Positions 1 to 6,624 of a stretch of DNA of 11,471 nt are shown in pieces (the stretch's first letter is position 1; each line of letters starts with the position of its first letter). The notes under the pieces are model-generated. The model ran no database searches. It was not told where the DNA came from and saw only the letters and a list, made by a program, of their open reading frames with translations. This stretch comes from Dehalococcoidales bacterium (GTDB lineage: Bacteria; Chloroflexota; Dehalococcoidia; Dehalococcoidales; UBA3254), in NCBI GenBank assembly GCA_028718465.1, contig JAQULX010000052.1:1-11471 (forward strand). The letters are read 5' to 3'. Made by a program: the position numbers and the translations under genes.

Positions 1-2
1 CT

Positions 3-935
3 CCCCAGGGTGTCTCGGGCAATTATATGTTTTTGGATATGATTGCCGCTCTCAAATGGGTACAGTCCAACATTGCAGTTTTCGGCGGCGATTCGGAAAA
101 TGTCACAATATTCGGCGAATCAGGCGGTGGAGCTAAAGTCACCACTCTGATGGCCTCGCCGCTGGCCGGGGGGCTCTTCCATAAGGCTATCGTGGAAAGT
201 GGGACTGCGGATATAGCGACGCCTCTTAAGGATTTGGAGGACATGGGGGACAAATTCTTCGATAAACTGGGAGTATCGAATAACCCTGATCCTTTGAAAG
301 CCGCCCGCGCCTTGCCCTGGGAGCAGATCAGGGAAGTCGAGCAAGTCCTTGTCGATGAGTTGCATATGTTTGGCCCCGGCGGACTTTGGGATATCGCTCT
401 GGACAGTTGGTTTTTACCGTCAAACCCGGTCGATATTTTCAGTTCCGGACAGCAGTCTGCTGTTCCGTTCATTTTGTTGGCCAATATGGGAGAATTAACT
501 ACGGTTCCGGGAGCTTATCTCCTGCCGGCTTATTTGAAACTTTTACCGGGAGCTGCAAAAGCCCATGTTAAAGCTTATGTCTGCATCTTTGACCAGGTAC
601 CTTCACATTGGCGAAGGGAAGGGTGTTTTTGCAACCACGCTATGGAACTCCCTTATGTCTTTGGGGATTGGGATAACAGCAGTGGATTCTGGACGACTAT
701 TATGGAGCTCGCCGGCCCGGCCGGCGCCAGGTCTCCCGATCCGGGGCTAACGGACGCAGACAGGAAAGTGTCAGAAGCAGTAATGCAGATGTGGGCTCAA
801 TTCGCCCGAAATGGGGACCCGAGCGTTCCCGGTCTGATCAGTTGGCCGGCCTGGGATAAGTCTACAGACCAGTATTTGCTGATCGCTGATCCGATTCAGG
901 TGAGGTCCGGATATTCTTGTATTGAACATTGGTGA
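3..935 (+). CDS. Type B carboxylesterase, 5'-truncated by window edge
   Basis: Serine esterase of the alpha/beta-hydrolase fold (carboxylesterase type B), expected to hydrolyse carboxylic esters. The open frame runs in from the left edge with no start; the ATG at 27 lies inside the conserved region and is not the true start. Counting from that internal Met, the nucleophile elbow GESGG puts Ser at residue 32 (bases 120-122), preceded by the family stretch FGGDSENVTIFGES. The acid is probably Glu156 in NMGELTT and the histidine His204 in CNHAMELPYVFG, a position equivalent to the usual HGAELPYVFG. The C-terminal NGDPSVPG...WPAW motif is also typical. Glu and His are only about 48 residues apart, shorter than I recall for the family, so this may be a compact or internally deleted member. 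It converges on the IclR gene, with a long hairpin between. The natural substrate is not evident; an ester of an aromatic acid would suit the neighbourhood (inference). Confidence 0.88.
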   Translation, partial: PQGVSGNYMFLDMIAALKWVQSNIAVFGGDSENVTIFGESGGGAKVTTLMASPLAGGLFHKAIVESGTADIATPLKDLEDMGDKFFDKLGVSNNPDPLKAARALPWEQIREVEQVLVDELHMFGPGGLWDIALDSWFLPSNPVDIFSSGQQSAVPFILLANMGELTTVPGAYLLPAYLKLLPGAAKAHVKAYVCIFDQVPSHWRREGCFCNHAMELPYVFGDWDNSSGFWTTIMELAGPAGARSPDPGLTDADRKVSEAVMQMWAQFARNGDPSVPGLISWPAWDKSTDQYLLIADPIQVRSGYSCIEHW

Positions 936-955
936 ATAACTGAAAAAGTCCGTAA

Positions 956-1008
956 TAAAGCCCTGGTTCACAATTACCGTATTTCGGTAATTGTGAACCA
1001 GGGCTTTA
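956..1008. terminator. 24-bp perfect hairpin between convergent genes
   Basis: The arms at 956-979 and 985-1008 are perfect inverted repeats with a 5-nt loop (TATTT). The outer ends read TAAAGCCC and GGGCTTTA, the usual arrangement for a bidirectional intrinsic terminator, though no longer T-tract follows on either strand. It begins 21 nt after the esterase stop and lies about 110 nt beyond the stop of the minus-strand IclR gene, so it can serve both. Confidence 0.7.
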
Positions 1009-1121
1009 CTGATTCTTCTGCAGGTCACAGGTTTTTTGATTGGATCTTTATTGACGGGTTCAAAGGCATAGAATACGAATTCAGCCTTTAAAGCAGAAAC
1101 GCTGCAAAGACTTTAATTCCC

Positions 1122-1868
1122 TCACTGTGCGCCCATGGCCCGGGAAATCGTAAGAGCATACTCCTTTGCAATGGCAGCCAGGTCATTTAATCTTGACTTG
1201 CTTATCCTGGACGTTGGACCGATTATTGAGATAGCAGCTACCACTTTTCTATCCCAATCCCTGATAGGGGCGGCGACCGATCTTAAACCTGACTCGTTTT
1301 CTTCATCATCGAATGCAATACCCGTGCACCTGACTTCATTTATGTTTTTTATCAGTTCATTTTTATCGGTAATAGTGTTGCTTGTTCTGGGCAGCAGATT
1401 ATTGTTATCCAGATATGAAAGGAATTCCTTGTCTGACAGATTGGCCAGGAATATTTTACCCGTGCCTGTGTAGTAAAGACCAGGAGTATCAGTGTCCGGA
1501 GTTATATTAAGAATTCTGCCTCTGTTTACTACATCAACAGTGATTGCCACATATCCTCTGCAAATGGCCAAAAGTACGGCTTCATTCACTGTTTGGCTCA
1601 GGTCGTTCATGTAAGGCAAAGCTACTGTTCGAATATTAAGCTTGCTTTTTATTACGCCGATATACTCCGATAATTTCGCCGGATGAACCGAATATTTACC
1701 TCTTTTTCCTGTTTGTAAGAAGTACCCTCTGTTTACCAGTATGGAGGTTATACGATGAACGGTAGGATAAGAAATACTGGTCTTCTCCGAAACCTGCTTG
1801 ATACTGAGATCATCTTCAGAACTTAAAAACAATTCGAAGATATCTAAAGCTTTATTTATAGCGTCCAA
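1122..1868 (-). CDS. IclR-family transcriptional regulator
   Basis: DNA-binding regulator of the IclR family, 248 residues, the normal full length. Residues about 4-65 form the winged helix-turn-helix, with recognition-helix region SISYPTVHRITSILVNRGY. Residues about 75-245 form the effector-binding domain, including the family-signature stretch TGIAFDDEENESGLRSVAAP (about 182-201). The start codon is TTG at 1868-1866: no ATG or GTG lies between it and the in-frame TAA at 1889-1887, and an AAGGAAG Shine-Dalgarno sits 10 nt upstream. It is last of six co-directional genes, 66 nt after the 107-residue ORF, with no clear terminator between, so it could be co-transcribed. IclR proteins often control adjacent aromatic-acid operons and can activate or repress; control of the nearby CoA-transferase operons is inference. 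The gene is AT-rich (23 of 60 G+C at 1681-1740), unlike its upstream neighbours. Confidence 0.93.
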   Translation of the reverse strand: MDAINKALDIFELFLSSEDDLSIKQVSEKTSISYPTVHRITSILVNRGYFLQTGKRGKYSVHPAKLSEYIGVIKSKLNIRTVALPYMNDLSQTVNEAVLLAICRGYVAITVDVVNRGRILNITPDTDTPGLYYTGTGKIFLANLSDKEFLSYLDNNNLLPRTSNTITDKNELIKNINEVRCTGIAFDDEENESGLRSVAAPIRDWDRKVVAAISIIGPTSRISKSRLNDLAAIAKEYALTISRAMGAQ

Positions 1869-1934
1869 TTTATTTTGTCTTCCTTCTTATCTAATCAGAT
1901 CGATACGCGGAAGCCAGATCTTTGAATGTTGGAC

Positions 1935-2258
1935 TTAAGATTTATAGATATTAATGGTAACGGTCTCACCTGGCTGGGCGTCTTTGAGCATCGAGAAAGG
2001 CCGGGACCTTTCACTGAACCAGAAGAGGGTCATAATGGTCTTCCGGCGGCCCTTCTCCATATCCGCTCCCAGTTTGAGGTCGGTCTCTCCCAGTCCTTCC
2101 AGGACCACCTTGACGGTGGTGTCTTCCTCGGCTCCGCTGAGCACCTCAATCGGTTTAAATCTATCAGTGGCATCAAACAGGGACAGCAGGCTCTCCTGGT
2201 CCCCGGTCTTGACGGCCTTATTCAGTTTCAACTGGACGCTGCCAAACTTCTCCATCAT
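1935..2258 (-). CDS. Hypothetical 107-residue protein, last structural gene of the CoA operon
   Basis: I do not recognise this protein. It is 107 residues, soluble-looking, with no signal peptide, membrane segment or Cys cluster. It has a charged N-terminal half and a probably beta-rich second half ending in GETVTINIYKS. It starts at an ATGATG pair; an AAGGGGGA ribosome binding site lies 4 nt before the first ATG and 7 nt before the second, so the true start may be 2255. It follows the VOC gene by 75 nt and precedes the IclR gene by 66 nt, all on one strand, which supports its being a real operon member. The overlapping plus-strand frames are antisense shadows. A small accessory or substrate-binding subunit for the VOC protein or another operon enzyme is possible, but this is a guess from position only. 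Confidence 0.6.
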   Translation of the reverse strand: MMEKFGSVQLKLNKAVKTGDQESLLSLFDATDRFKPIEVLSGAEEDTTVKVVLEGLGETDLKLGADMEKGRRKTIMTLFWFSERSRPFSMLKDAQPGETVTINIYKS

Positions 2259-2315
2259 TTATTCCCCCTTTTGCGGTATTCTTCTCCTGGAATGCCTTAT
2301 TGGCTGTATCCGGGC

Positions 2316-2333
2316 CGGCAGGCCCCCCTGCCG
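2316..2333 (-). repeat. Small GC hairpin just after the VOC stop codon
   Basis: CGGCAGG at 2316-2322 pairs with CCTGCCG at 2327-2333 across a CCCC loop. It abuts the VOC stop codon (TAG at 2336-2334, minus strand) and precedes the 107-residue ORF. No T-tract follows, so it is more likely an mRNA-stability or processing structure than a full terminator. Confidence 0.4.
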
Positions 2334-3374
2334 CTAGTCGGTCTCCGGCGGCAGCATATAAGTCTGGACCCCCGTCCAGTCGTAGCGGGCCTTGATGGAC
2401 TCATCCCGGGTAAACATGGACACCATCTCCCAGAGGACGCCGTAGGTGCTGCGGGGATGGACGAAGAAGAAGTAGTTGCCGTTGCCCTTATTGGCGTTGA
2501 GGGCGGGTTTGGGATCGACCATGGAAAAGCCGGCCTCTTCCAGCTGGCCGAAGTATTCGTGCAGCCGGTCCCGCATCACATAGCCGGCCAGGTTATGGTA
2601 CATGCCCTTGACCCCCCGCTTGCGCATCACCTTGTTGATGGGGCCCTCGGGGTTAATGGCCCGGTACAGGTTGAGTCCCTTGCTCTGCTTGAAGCCGAAG
2701 CGGACCGGGATAAAGATATTGCCCCGGCCGTCATTGACCTGGCCCGGCTCCAGGGTGAAGATGCTGCCCTGCTCGACCGGTTCCCGGCCCAGGATGGAGG
2801 ACCAGACCTGGCGGGCCTTGTCGGACTCCTCGACGGTGACGATGGCGGTGGTCAGGACCATCGGGGGACGGAGGACCTCCGCTCCCAGGGGGACCGGCTG
2901 GACCTTGCGGGGGGTATCCAGGTAGTCGGTCTGGTCCCAGATCTGCAGCCCGCGGTAGCACTTGGTAGCGAACTGCATGGGGACTCCCTGCTCCCCGGAG
3001 CCGTCCAGCCAGAAGACCGCCTCACTCAGTTTCCCGATATAGGTTATCCGCTCGGAGACCGGCAGGCCCTCTTTTTTCAGGCGCAGATAGGTGCTTTCAA
3101 ATTCGTCCTGGCCCAGTTGAAAGGTCAGGTGATGGATGCCCTCGCCGCCGCTTTGCAGGGTGCGGCCCATTTTCCCCTGGGAGCCCCGGGGGGCCCAGAT
3201 GCCCACGTTCATGGGCTGGGTCTTCAGGTAGTAGCCGTCGACCAGGTCGTAGCCGTTATTGAGGCCGGTGACCTGCAGGGCTTCATGGATATTATTGGTG
3301 CCGAAGAGCTGGATATAGGTAGCCAGAGCGGCCTGGGGGTCTTTTACCAGCAGGTTGATACTGCTCATGTCCAT
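2334..3374 (-). CDS. Two-domain VOC (glyoxalase/methylmalonyl-CoA epimerase-fold) protein
   Basis: A 346-residue protein of the vicinal-oxygen-chelate superfamily with two tandem modules. Module one (about 4-137) carries GEGIHHLTFQLG at 77-88, the His-containing strand of methylmalonyl-CoA epimerase-like proteins. Module two (about 173-320) carries GMYHNLAGYV at 258-267 and HPRSTYGVLWEMV at 306-318, the usual closing motif with a metal-ligand Glu (E316). The strands that normally supply the other ligands read INLLVKD and TTAIVTV and lack His, so the metal site looks incomplete or rearranged. I chose the ATG at 3374 because GAGGAGG lies 8 nt upstream; a longer frame to 3413 has no comparable signal. 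It is co-directional with the CoA-transferase 145 nt upstream. Epimerisation or isomerisation of an acyl-CoA intermediate fits the context, but ring-cleaving and other VOC activities cannot be excluded. Strongly G+C-rich (42 of 60 at 2881-2940). Confidence 0.82.
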   Translation of the reverse strand: MDMSSINLLVKDPQAALATYIQLFGTNNIHEALQVTGLNNGYDLVDGYYLKTQPMNVGIWAPRGSQGKMGRTLQSGGEGIHHLTFQLGQDEFESTYLRLKKEGLPVSERITYIGKLSEAVFWLDGSGEQGVPMQFATKCYRGLQIWDQTDYLDTPRKVQPVPLGAEVLRPPMVLTTAIVTVEESDKARQVWSSILGREPVEQGSIFTLEPGQVNDGRGNIFIPVRFGFKQSKGLNLYRAINPEGPINKVMRKRGVKGMYHNLAGYVMRDRLHEYFGQLEEAGFSMVDPKPALNANKGNGNYFFFVHPRSTYGVLWEMVSMFTRDESIKARYDWTGVQTYMLPPETD

Positions 3375-3463
3375 AGGATTAGCCTCCTCAATAAATAATG
3401 CTCCGCTTAACACCCCTGACCGGGGGCCGGACTGGTCGATGCCGGGCGGGCGGCGGGTATACG

Positions 3464-3500
3464 GCTCCCCGGGGTCTCCCTGGCGGAGTCCCCGGGGAGC
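3464..3500 (-). repeat. GC-rich intergenic hairpin, CoA-transferase/VOC gap
   Basis: GCTCCCCGGGG at 3464-3474 is a perfect 11-bp inverted repeat with 3490-3500. After one T-T mismatch the stem continues with CTCC (3476-3479) against GGAG (3485-3488). It lies 19 nt after the CoA-transferase stop, with the VOC gene downstream, and lacks a T-tract. It may trim or protect the upstream transcript or partly attenuate the downstream genes. Confidence 0.5.
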
Positions 3501-3519
3501 GGCTGTAACTTAGATAATC

Positions 3520-4716
3520 TCAGATAACCTGGTTATTGGAAAGCTCCTCGATCTCCGCATCGCTGTATCCCAGCAGTTCGGAGTAGACCTCCTGGTTGGA
3601 CTGGCCCAGGTAGGGGGCCGGGCTGGAGGCGTCTCCGGGAGAGAGGGAGAGCTTGAAGACCGAGCCGGGGACCTTGACCTTGCCGGAGAGGTCCTGGTTG
3701 ACCTCGGTGATCATGCCGCGGCTGAGGAGCTGGGGGTCCTGACAGACCTGATCGAAAGTAGGGACTGCCGAGCAGGGCACATCGACCTTCTGGAGGATCG
3801 AGGTGATCTCCTCGGTGGTCAGGGTGCTGGTCCAGGCGGCCACGGCCTGATCGATCTGGTCCTTGTACTGGATGCGGATGCTCTGGTTGGCTCCCAGGGT
3901 GGGGGAATCGATCATATCCTGGCGGCCCATGGCGGCATACAGGCGGTGGACCTGGGAGAGCACCCCGGCACAGATGATTACCGAGCCGTCTTTGGCGGGG
4001 TAGAGATTGCCCGGGGTGGTAATGGGATGGCCGTTGCCCATCCGCTGGGGGACCTTGCCGGAGAGGAAGTAGGTAGGGGAGAACTCAATCGAGGTCAGCA
4101 TCCAGACACAGTCCTGGAGGGACATATCGACCACCTGGCCCCGGCCGGTGCGCTGGCGGTAAAAGAGGGCGGCCATGATGGCATAGGCGGTATAAAGACC
4201 GGTGCCGAAATCGGCAATGGAGACGGCGCACTTGATGGGAGCGCCGCCGGGGGGTCCGGAAACACTGGTCAGGCCGCCCATGGCCTGGGCCACCGGATCG
4301 AAGCCGGGATAGTCCCGGCGGGGGCCGGTCTGTCCGTAGGCGGAGATGGAGGCATAGACCAGACGGGGGTTCAGGGCGCACATCTCCCGGCTGCCCAGTC
4401 CCAGCTTGTCCATCGTTCCCGGGCTGAAGTTCTCCACCAGGACATCCACCTTCTTTATCAGGTCCAGGCAGATCTGGTGGCCCCGGGGGCTTTTCAGGTC
4501 CAGGGTAATGCTCTTCTTGCCCCGGTTGAGGATCACGAAAGTCCCGCTTTCCGCGCCCTCGGTCAGAGGGGCGTCCATCCGGATCACATCTCCGGAGCCG
4601 GTCCGTTCCACCTTGATGACCTCGGCGCCGAACTCCCTGAGCAGCATAGTACAATAGGGGCCGGAATAGACGTTGGTCAGGTCCAGCACCCGGATGCCTT
4701 CCAGTACACTCTCCAT
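3520..4716 (-). CDS. Family III (CaiB/BaiF) CoA-transferase, copy 1
   Basis: Transfers CoA from an acyl-CoA donor to a carboxylic acid via an aspartyl-CoA thioester. It is 398 residues, standard for the family. The N-terminal Rossmann-like part begins LEGIRVLDLTNVYSGPYCTMLLREFGAEVIKVE, and the catalytic Asp is D169 in SIADFGTG. Other family blocks are LNRGKKSITLDLKS (63-76), DVLVENFSPGTMDKLGLG (91-108) and GFDPVAQAMGG (138-148). The ATG at 4716 is the start: AGGAGA lies 7-8 nt upstream and the length matches its paralogue at 6891, whereas an upstream in-frame TTG at 4737 would overlap the binding site. The two paralogues align almost without gaps and look roughly half or more identical by eye. 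It is third in the minus-strand operon. The acid substrate and donor are not readable; family members act on benzylsuccinate, phenyllactate, oxalate and carnitine-type acids. Confidence 0.92.
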   Translation of the reverse strand: MESVLEGIRVLDLTNVYSGPYCTMLLREFGAEVIKVERTGSGDVIRMDAPLTEGAESGTFVILNRGKKSITLDLKSPRGHQICLDLIKKVDVLVENFSPGTMDKLGLGSREMCALNPRLVYASISAYGQTGPRRDYPGFDPVAQAMGGLTSVSGPPGGAPIKCAVSIADFGTGLYTAYAIMAALFYRQRTGRGQVVDMSLQDCVWMLTSIEFSPTYFLSGKVPQRMGNGHPITTPGNLYPAKDGSVIICAGVLSQVHRLYAAMGRQDMIDSPTLGANQSIRIQYKDQIDQAVAAWTSTLTTEEITSILQKVDVPCSAVPTFDQVCQDPQLLSRGMITEVNQDLSGKVKVPGSVFKLSLSPGDASSPAPYLGQSNQEVYSELLGYSDAEIEELSNNQVI

Positions 4717-4770
4717 CTCTCTTTCTCCTGCGGTCAATATTTCTGGCGGAAAAGGGATCTCCGGCCGTTT

Positions 4771-4801
4771 CCTCCGGCAAAGCCAGTCTTCTTGCCGGAG
4801 G
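4771..4801 (-). repeat. 10-bp perfect hairpin upstream of CoA-transferase 1
   Basis: CCTCCGGCAA at 4771-4780 pairs perfectly with TTGCCGGAGG at 4792-4801 across an 11-nt loop. On the minus-strand transcript it would lie about 55 nt before the CoA-transferase start and directly after the larger hairpin at 4801-4849, forming a tandem stem pair in a 189-nt intergenic gap. Confidence 0.5.
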
Positions 4802-4849
4802 GCCGGCCCGGGGCCTCATCTGTCGCTGGGGGTGTGCCCGGGGCCGGCC
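4801..4849 (-). repeat. Very GC-rich hairpin (13 of 14 bp) between hydrolase and CoA-transferase
   Basis: The arms at 4801-4814 and 4836-4849 pair at 13 of 14 positions (mismatch 4810/4840), and nearly all pairs are G-C. No T-tract follows on the minus strand. A much weaker stem, GCGG (4874-4877) with CCGC (4884-4887), lies between it and the hydrolase stop. Together these could slow polymerase or set a processing point between the second and third genes of the operon. Confidence 0.5.
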
Positions 4850-4905
4850 GTCTTACCGGAAATTGGGGGAAAGGCGGTTTAAGCCGCTATTAATTACTTT
4901 ATGGA

Positions 4906-5766
4906 TTACTTATCGGACTTGAAATCGTCCGGCCGACCCCGGACCTTGCCCCAGTCGGGGGTCCGCTTCTCCAGGAAGGCCTGCATGGACTCGCGCATTT
5001 CCGGCCCGCCGAAGTAGCTGGGATTGATCAGGTTGGGCCAGTATTCGATGGTGTGATAGGGCATCAGTTCGGCTTCGCTGTCGAAGCTGGCCTTGACCAC
5101 CTTGATGCAGGTGGGCACCTTGTCCAGGATCTTCAAACACCACTTGTCCACTTCCTCGTCGAATTTCTCCAGGGGGGCGACGGCGTTGCACAGGCCCCAT
5201 TCCAGGGCCTGCTGGGCGGAATAGCGTTCGCAGCACAGCCACATCTCGCGGGCCCGCTTCTGGCCGATTACCCGGGCCAGATAGGCCACATCAAAGCCGC
5301 TGGCCGGGCTGCCCACCCGGGGTCCCACCTGGCCGAAGATGGCGTTGTCCGCCGCAATGGTCAGGTCGCAATGGTAGGCGTAATGATGGCCGGCCCCGAT
5401 GGCATAGCCTTTCACCGCGGCAATGACCGGTTTCAGGCAGGCCCGGATTTCCCGGTGGACGTCGGTCATCTGGGAGAAATCATTGGGTTTCTTATCTTCG
5501 CTCTCCTGGCCCAGGTCTCCCCCGGCGCAGAAGCATTTGTCCCCGGCCCCGGTCAGGACGATGACCCCGATGGTCTCATCCCGGCTGGCTTCTCTGAGGC
5601 AGGCGCACAGCTCATTCATACCGCGGGGGCTGATGAAATTCAGGCCCTTCTTGGTGTTGGCCATGGTGATGCGGGCGATGCCGCCCATATTGAAATATTT
5701 CTTCTCGTAGATAGTCTGATCGGTAGTAAAACCTTCAACTTTGGTCCATTCTTTGGTCCAAGCCAT
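4906..5766 (-). CDS. Crotonase-fold acyl-CoA hydrolase, BadI/MenB-like
   Basis: Member of the crotonase superfamily, closest by motif to 2-ketocyclohexanecarboxyl-CoA hydrolase (BadI) and naphthoyl-CoA synthase (MenB), rather than ordinary enoyl-CoA hydratase. It has 286 residues. The CoA/oxyanion loops are CFCAGGD (78-84) and GYAIGAGHHYAYHCDLTIAA (120-139), followed by IFGQVGPRVGS (143-153), GQKRAREMW (168-176) and a C-terminal EKRTPDW. BadI opens the ring of a beta-keto cyclic acyl-CoA to a dicarboxyl CoA ester, which suits the BadH-like gene 54 nt upstream. Oddity: BadI and MenB have GSxDxGYG at the catalytic segment, but here it reads GSPASGFD, with Ala155 where the Asp is expected. This suggests a shifted acid (possibly D159) or a different reaction. 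The ATG at 5766 is preferred, with AAGGAG about 11 nt upstream; the TTG at 5775 is too close to that site. Confidence 0.87.
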   Translation of the reverse strand: MAWTKEWTKVEGFTTDQTIYEKKYFNMGGIARITMANTKKGLNFISPRGMNELCACLREASRDETIGVIVLTGAGDKCFCAGGDLGQESEDKKPNDFSQMTDVHREIRACLKPVIAAVKGYAIGAGHHYAYHCDLTIAADNAIFGQVGPRVGSPASGFDVAYLARVIGQKRAREMWLCCERYSAQQALEWGLCNAVAPLEKFDEEVDKWCLKILDKVPTCIKVVKASFDSEAELMPYHTIEYWPNLINPSYFGGPEMRESMQAFLEKRTPDWGKVRGRPDDFKSDK

Positions 5767-5820
5767 TTTTTTCAATTCTCCTTATCTAAATTAAAGTGTC
5801 TTGCGTTCCGGCGGGCGGCT

Positions 5821-6567
5821 CTAGAACATGGTGTAGCCGCTGCTGACGCTGATGGTCTGCCCGGTGATGTAGTTGGACTTGTCGGAAGCCAGGAAGGCCA
5901 CTGCATTGGCATGGTCGGCCGGCAGGGCCATACGCTTGAAGAGGTAGGTATTGGCAATCTTGTCATGCATTTCCTGAGGCATGGTCATTACCCCGGTATC
6001 GGTCGCACCCGGGGAGACGCAGTTGACGTTAACCCCATAGCGGGCCACTTCCTGTGCCAGGGCTTTGGAGAAGGCGATGACCGCGCCCTTGGCGCCGGAA
6101 TAGACCGTCTGGCCTCGCTGGCCTACCCGGCCGGCATCCGAGGCAATGCTGACGATCTTGCCGTACTTCTTCTCAACCATGTATTCCAGGCAGGAGCGGC
6201 TGCAGTAGATGACCCCGTTATAGCAGATGCTGATGACCTTCTGCCAGTAGTCCACATCTTCCTTCATGAAGAAGGACTGTTCCGGCTTGACATAACCGGC
6301 ATTATTGACCAGGATATCGATCTTGCCCAGCTTGGCGACGACCTCGGCCGCCATCTTCTGGGTGTCGGCGAAGTTGGACACATCGGTCTTGACTGCCATG
6401 GCCTGGCGGCCTTTGGCCTCAATCTCCTTGACGACGGCGCCGGCTGTCTCCAGGTTCAGGTCGGCAATGGCGATGTTGGCGCCCAGATCCGCCAGATGGG
6501 TGGCAATCCCCTTGCCGATCCCTTGCCCGCCTCCGGTCACGATGGCTACCTTTCCCTCAAATTCCAT
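5821..6567 (-). CDS. Short-chain dehydrogenase, BadH-like (2-hydroxycyclic acyl-CoA dehydrogenase)
   Basis: Classical SDR of 248 residues, probably oxidising a hydroxy-acyl-CoA to the beta-keto thioester. The cofactor loop TGGGQGIG is at 11-18, Asp36 at the end of beta-2 favours NAD over NADP, NNAG is at 88-91, and the catalytic set is Ser143, Tyr156, Lys160 (YSGAK). The stretches SIASDAGRVG and ITGQTISVSSGYTM resemble 2-hydroxycyclohexanecarboxyl-CoA dehydrogenase (BadH) as I remember it, more than FabG. The start ATG at 6567 has AAGGAGGG 6 nt upstream. It is first in the minus-strand operon, directly followed by the BadI-like gene, reproducing the BadH-BadI order of reactions. A promoter with a motif shared with the molybdenum-enzyme gene lies about 45-80 nt upstream. 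FabG-type 3-oxoacyl reductase or another hydroxyacyl-CoA dehydrogenase remain alternatives. Confidence 0.88.
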   Translation of the reverse strand: MEFEGKVAIVTGGGQGIGKGIATHLADLGANIAIADLNLETAGAVVKEIEAKGRQAMAVKTDVSNFADTQKMAAEVVAKLGKIDILVNNAGYVKPEQSFFMKEDVDYWQKVISICYNGVIYCSRSCLEYMVEKKYGKIVSIASDAGRVGQRGQTVYSGAKGAVIAFSKALAQEVARYGVNVNCVSPGATDTGVMTMPQEMHDKIANTYLFKRMALPADHANAVAFLASDKSNYITGQTISVSSGYTMF

Positions 6568-6606
6568 GTATTACCCTCCTTTTTTTTCTAAATTAGGCTA
6601 TTGTTT

Positions 6607-6624
6607 ATGGTATTATAATACCAT
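6607..6624. promoter_or_regulatory. 18-bp perfect palindrome overlapping a -10 box (operator candidate)
   Basis: ATGGTATTATAATACCAT is perfectly self-complementary with no spacer. It contains TATAAT on both strands; the minus-strand copy (6617-6612) is the presumed -10 of the dehydrogenase operon. A repressor bound here would block that promoter. The AT-rich core also explains part of the symmetry, so some of it may be just the -10 box. Confidence 0.55.

Noticed and set aside
1926..3398. 490-codon open frame on the plus strand
   Set aside because: Antisense to the VOC and 107-residue genes; rich in Gly, Leu, Asp, Gln and His with no domain motif or ribosome binding site, typical of a shadow in G+C-rich coding DNA.
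3946..4893. 315-codon open frame on the plus strand
   Set aside because: Antisense to CoA-transferase 1 and running through the hairpin-rich gap; no supporting motif.
5053..6591. 512-codon open frame on the plus strand
   Set aside because: Antisense to both the BadI-like and BadH-like genes, whose motifs, starts and ribosome binding sites are clear; its own composition is low in recognisable structure.
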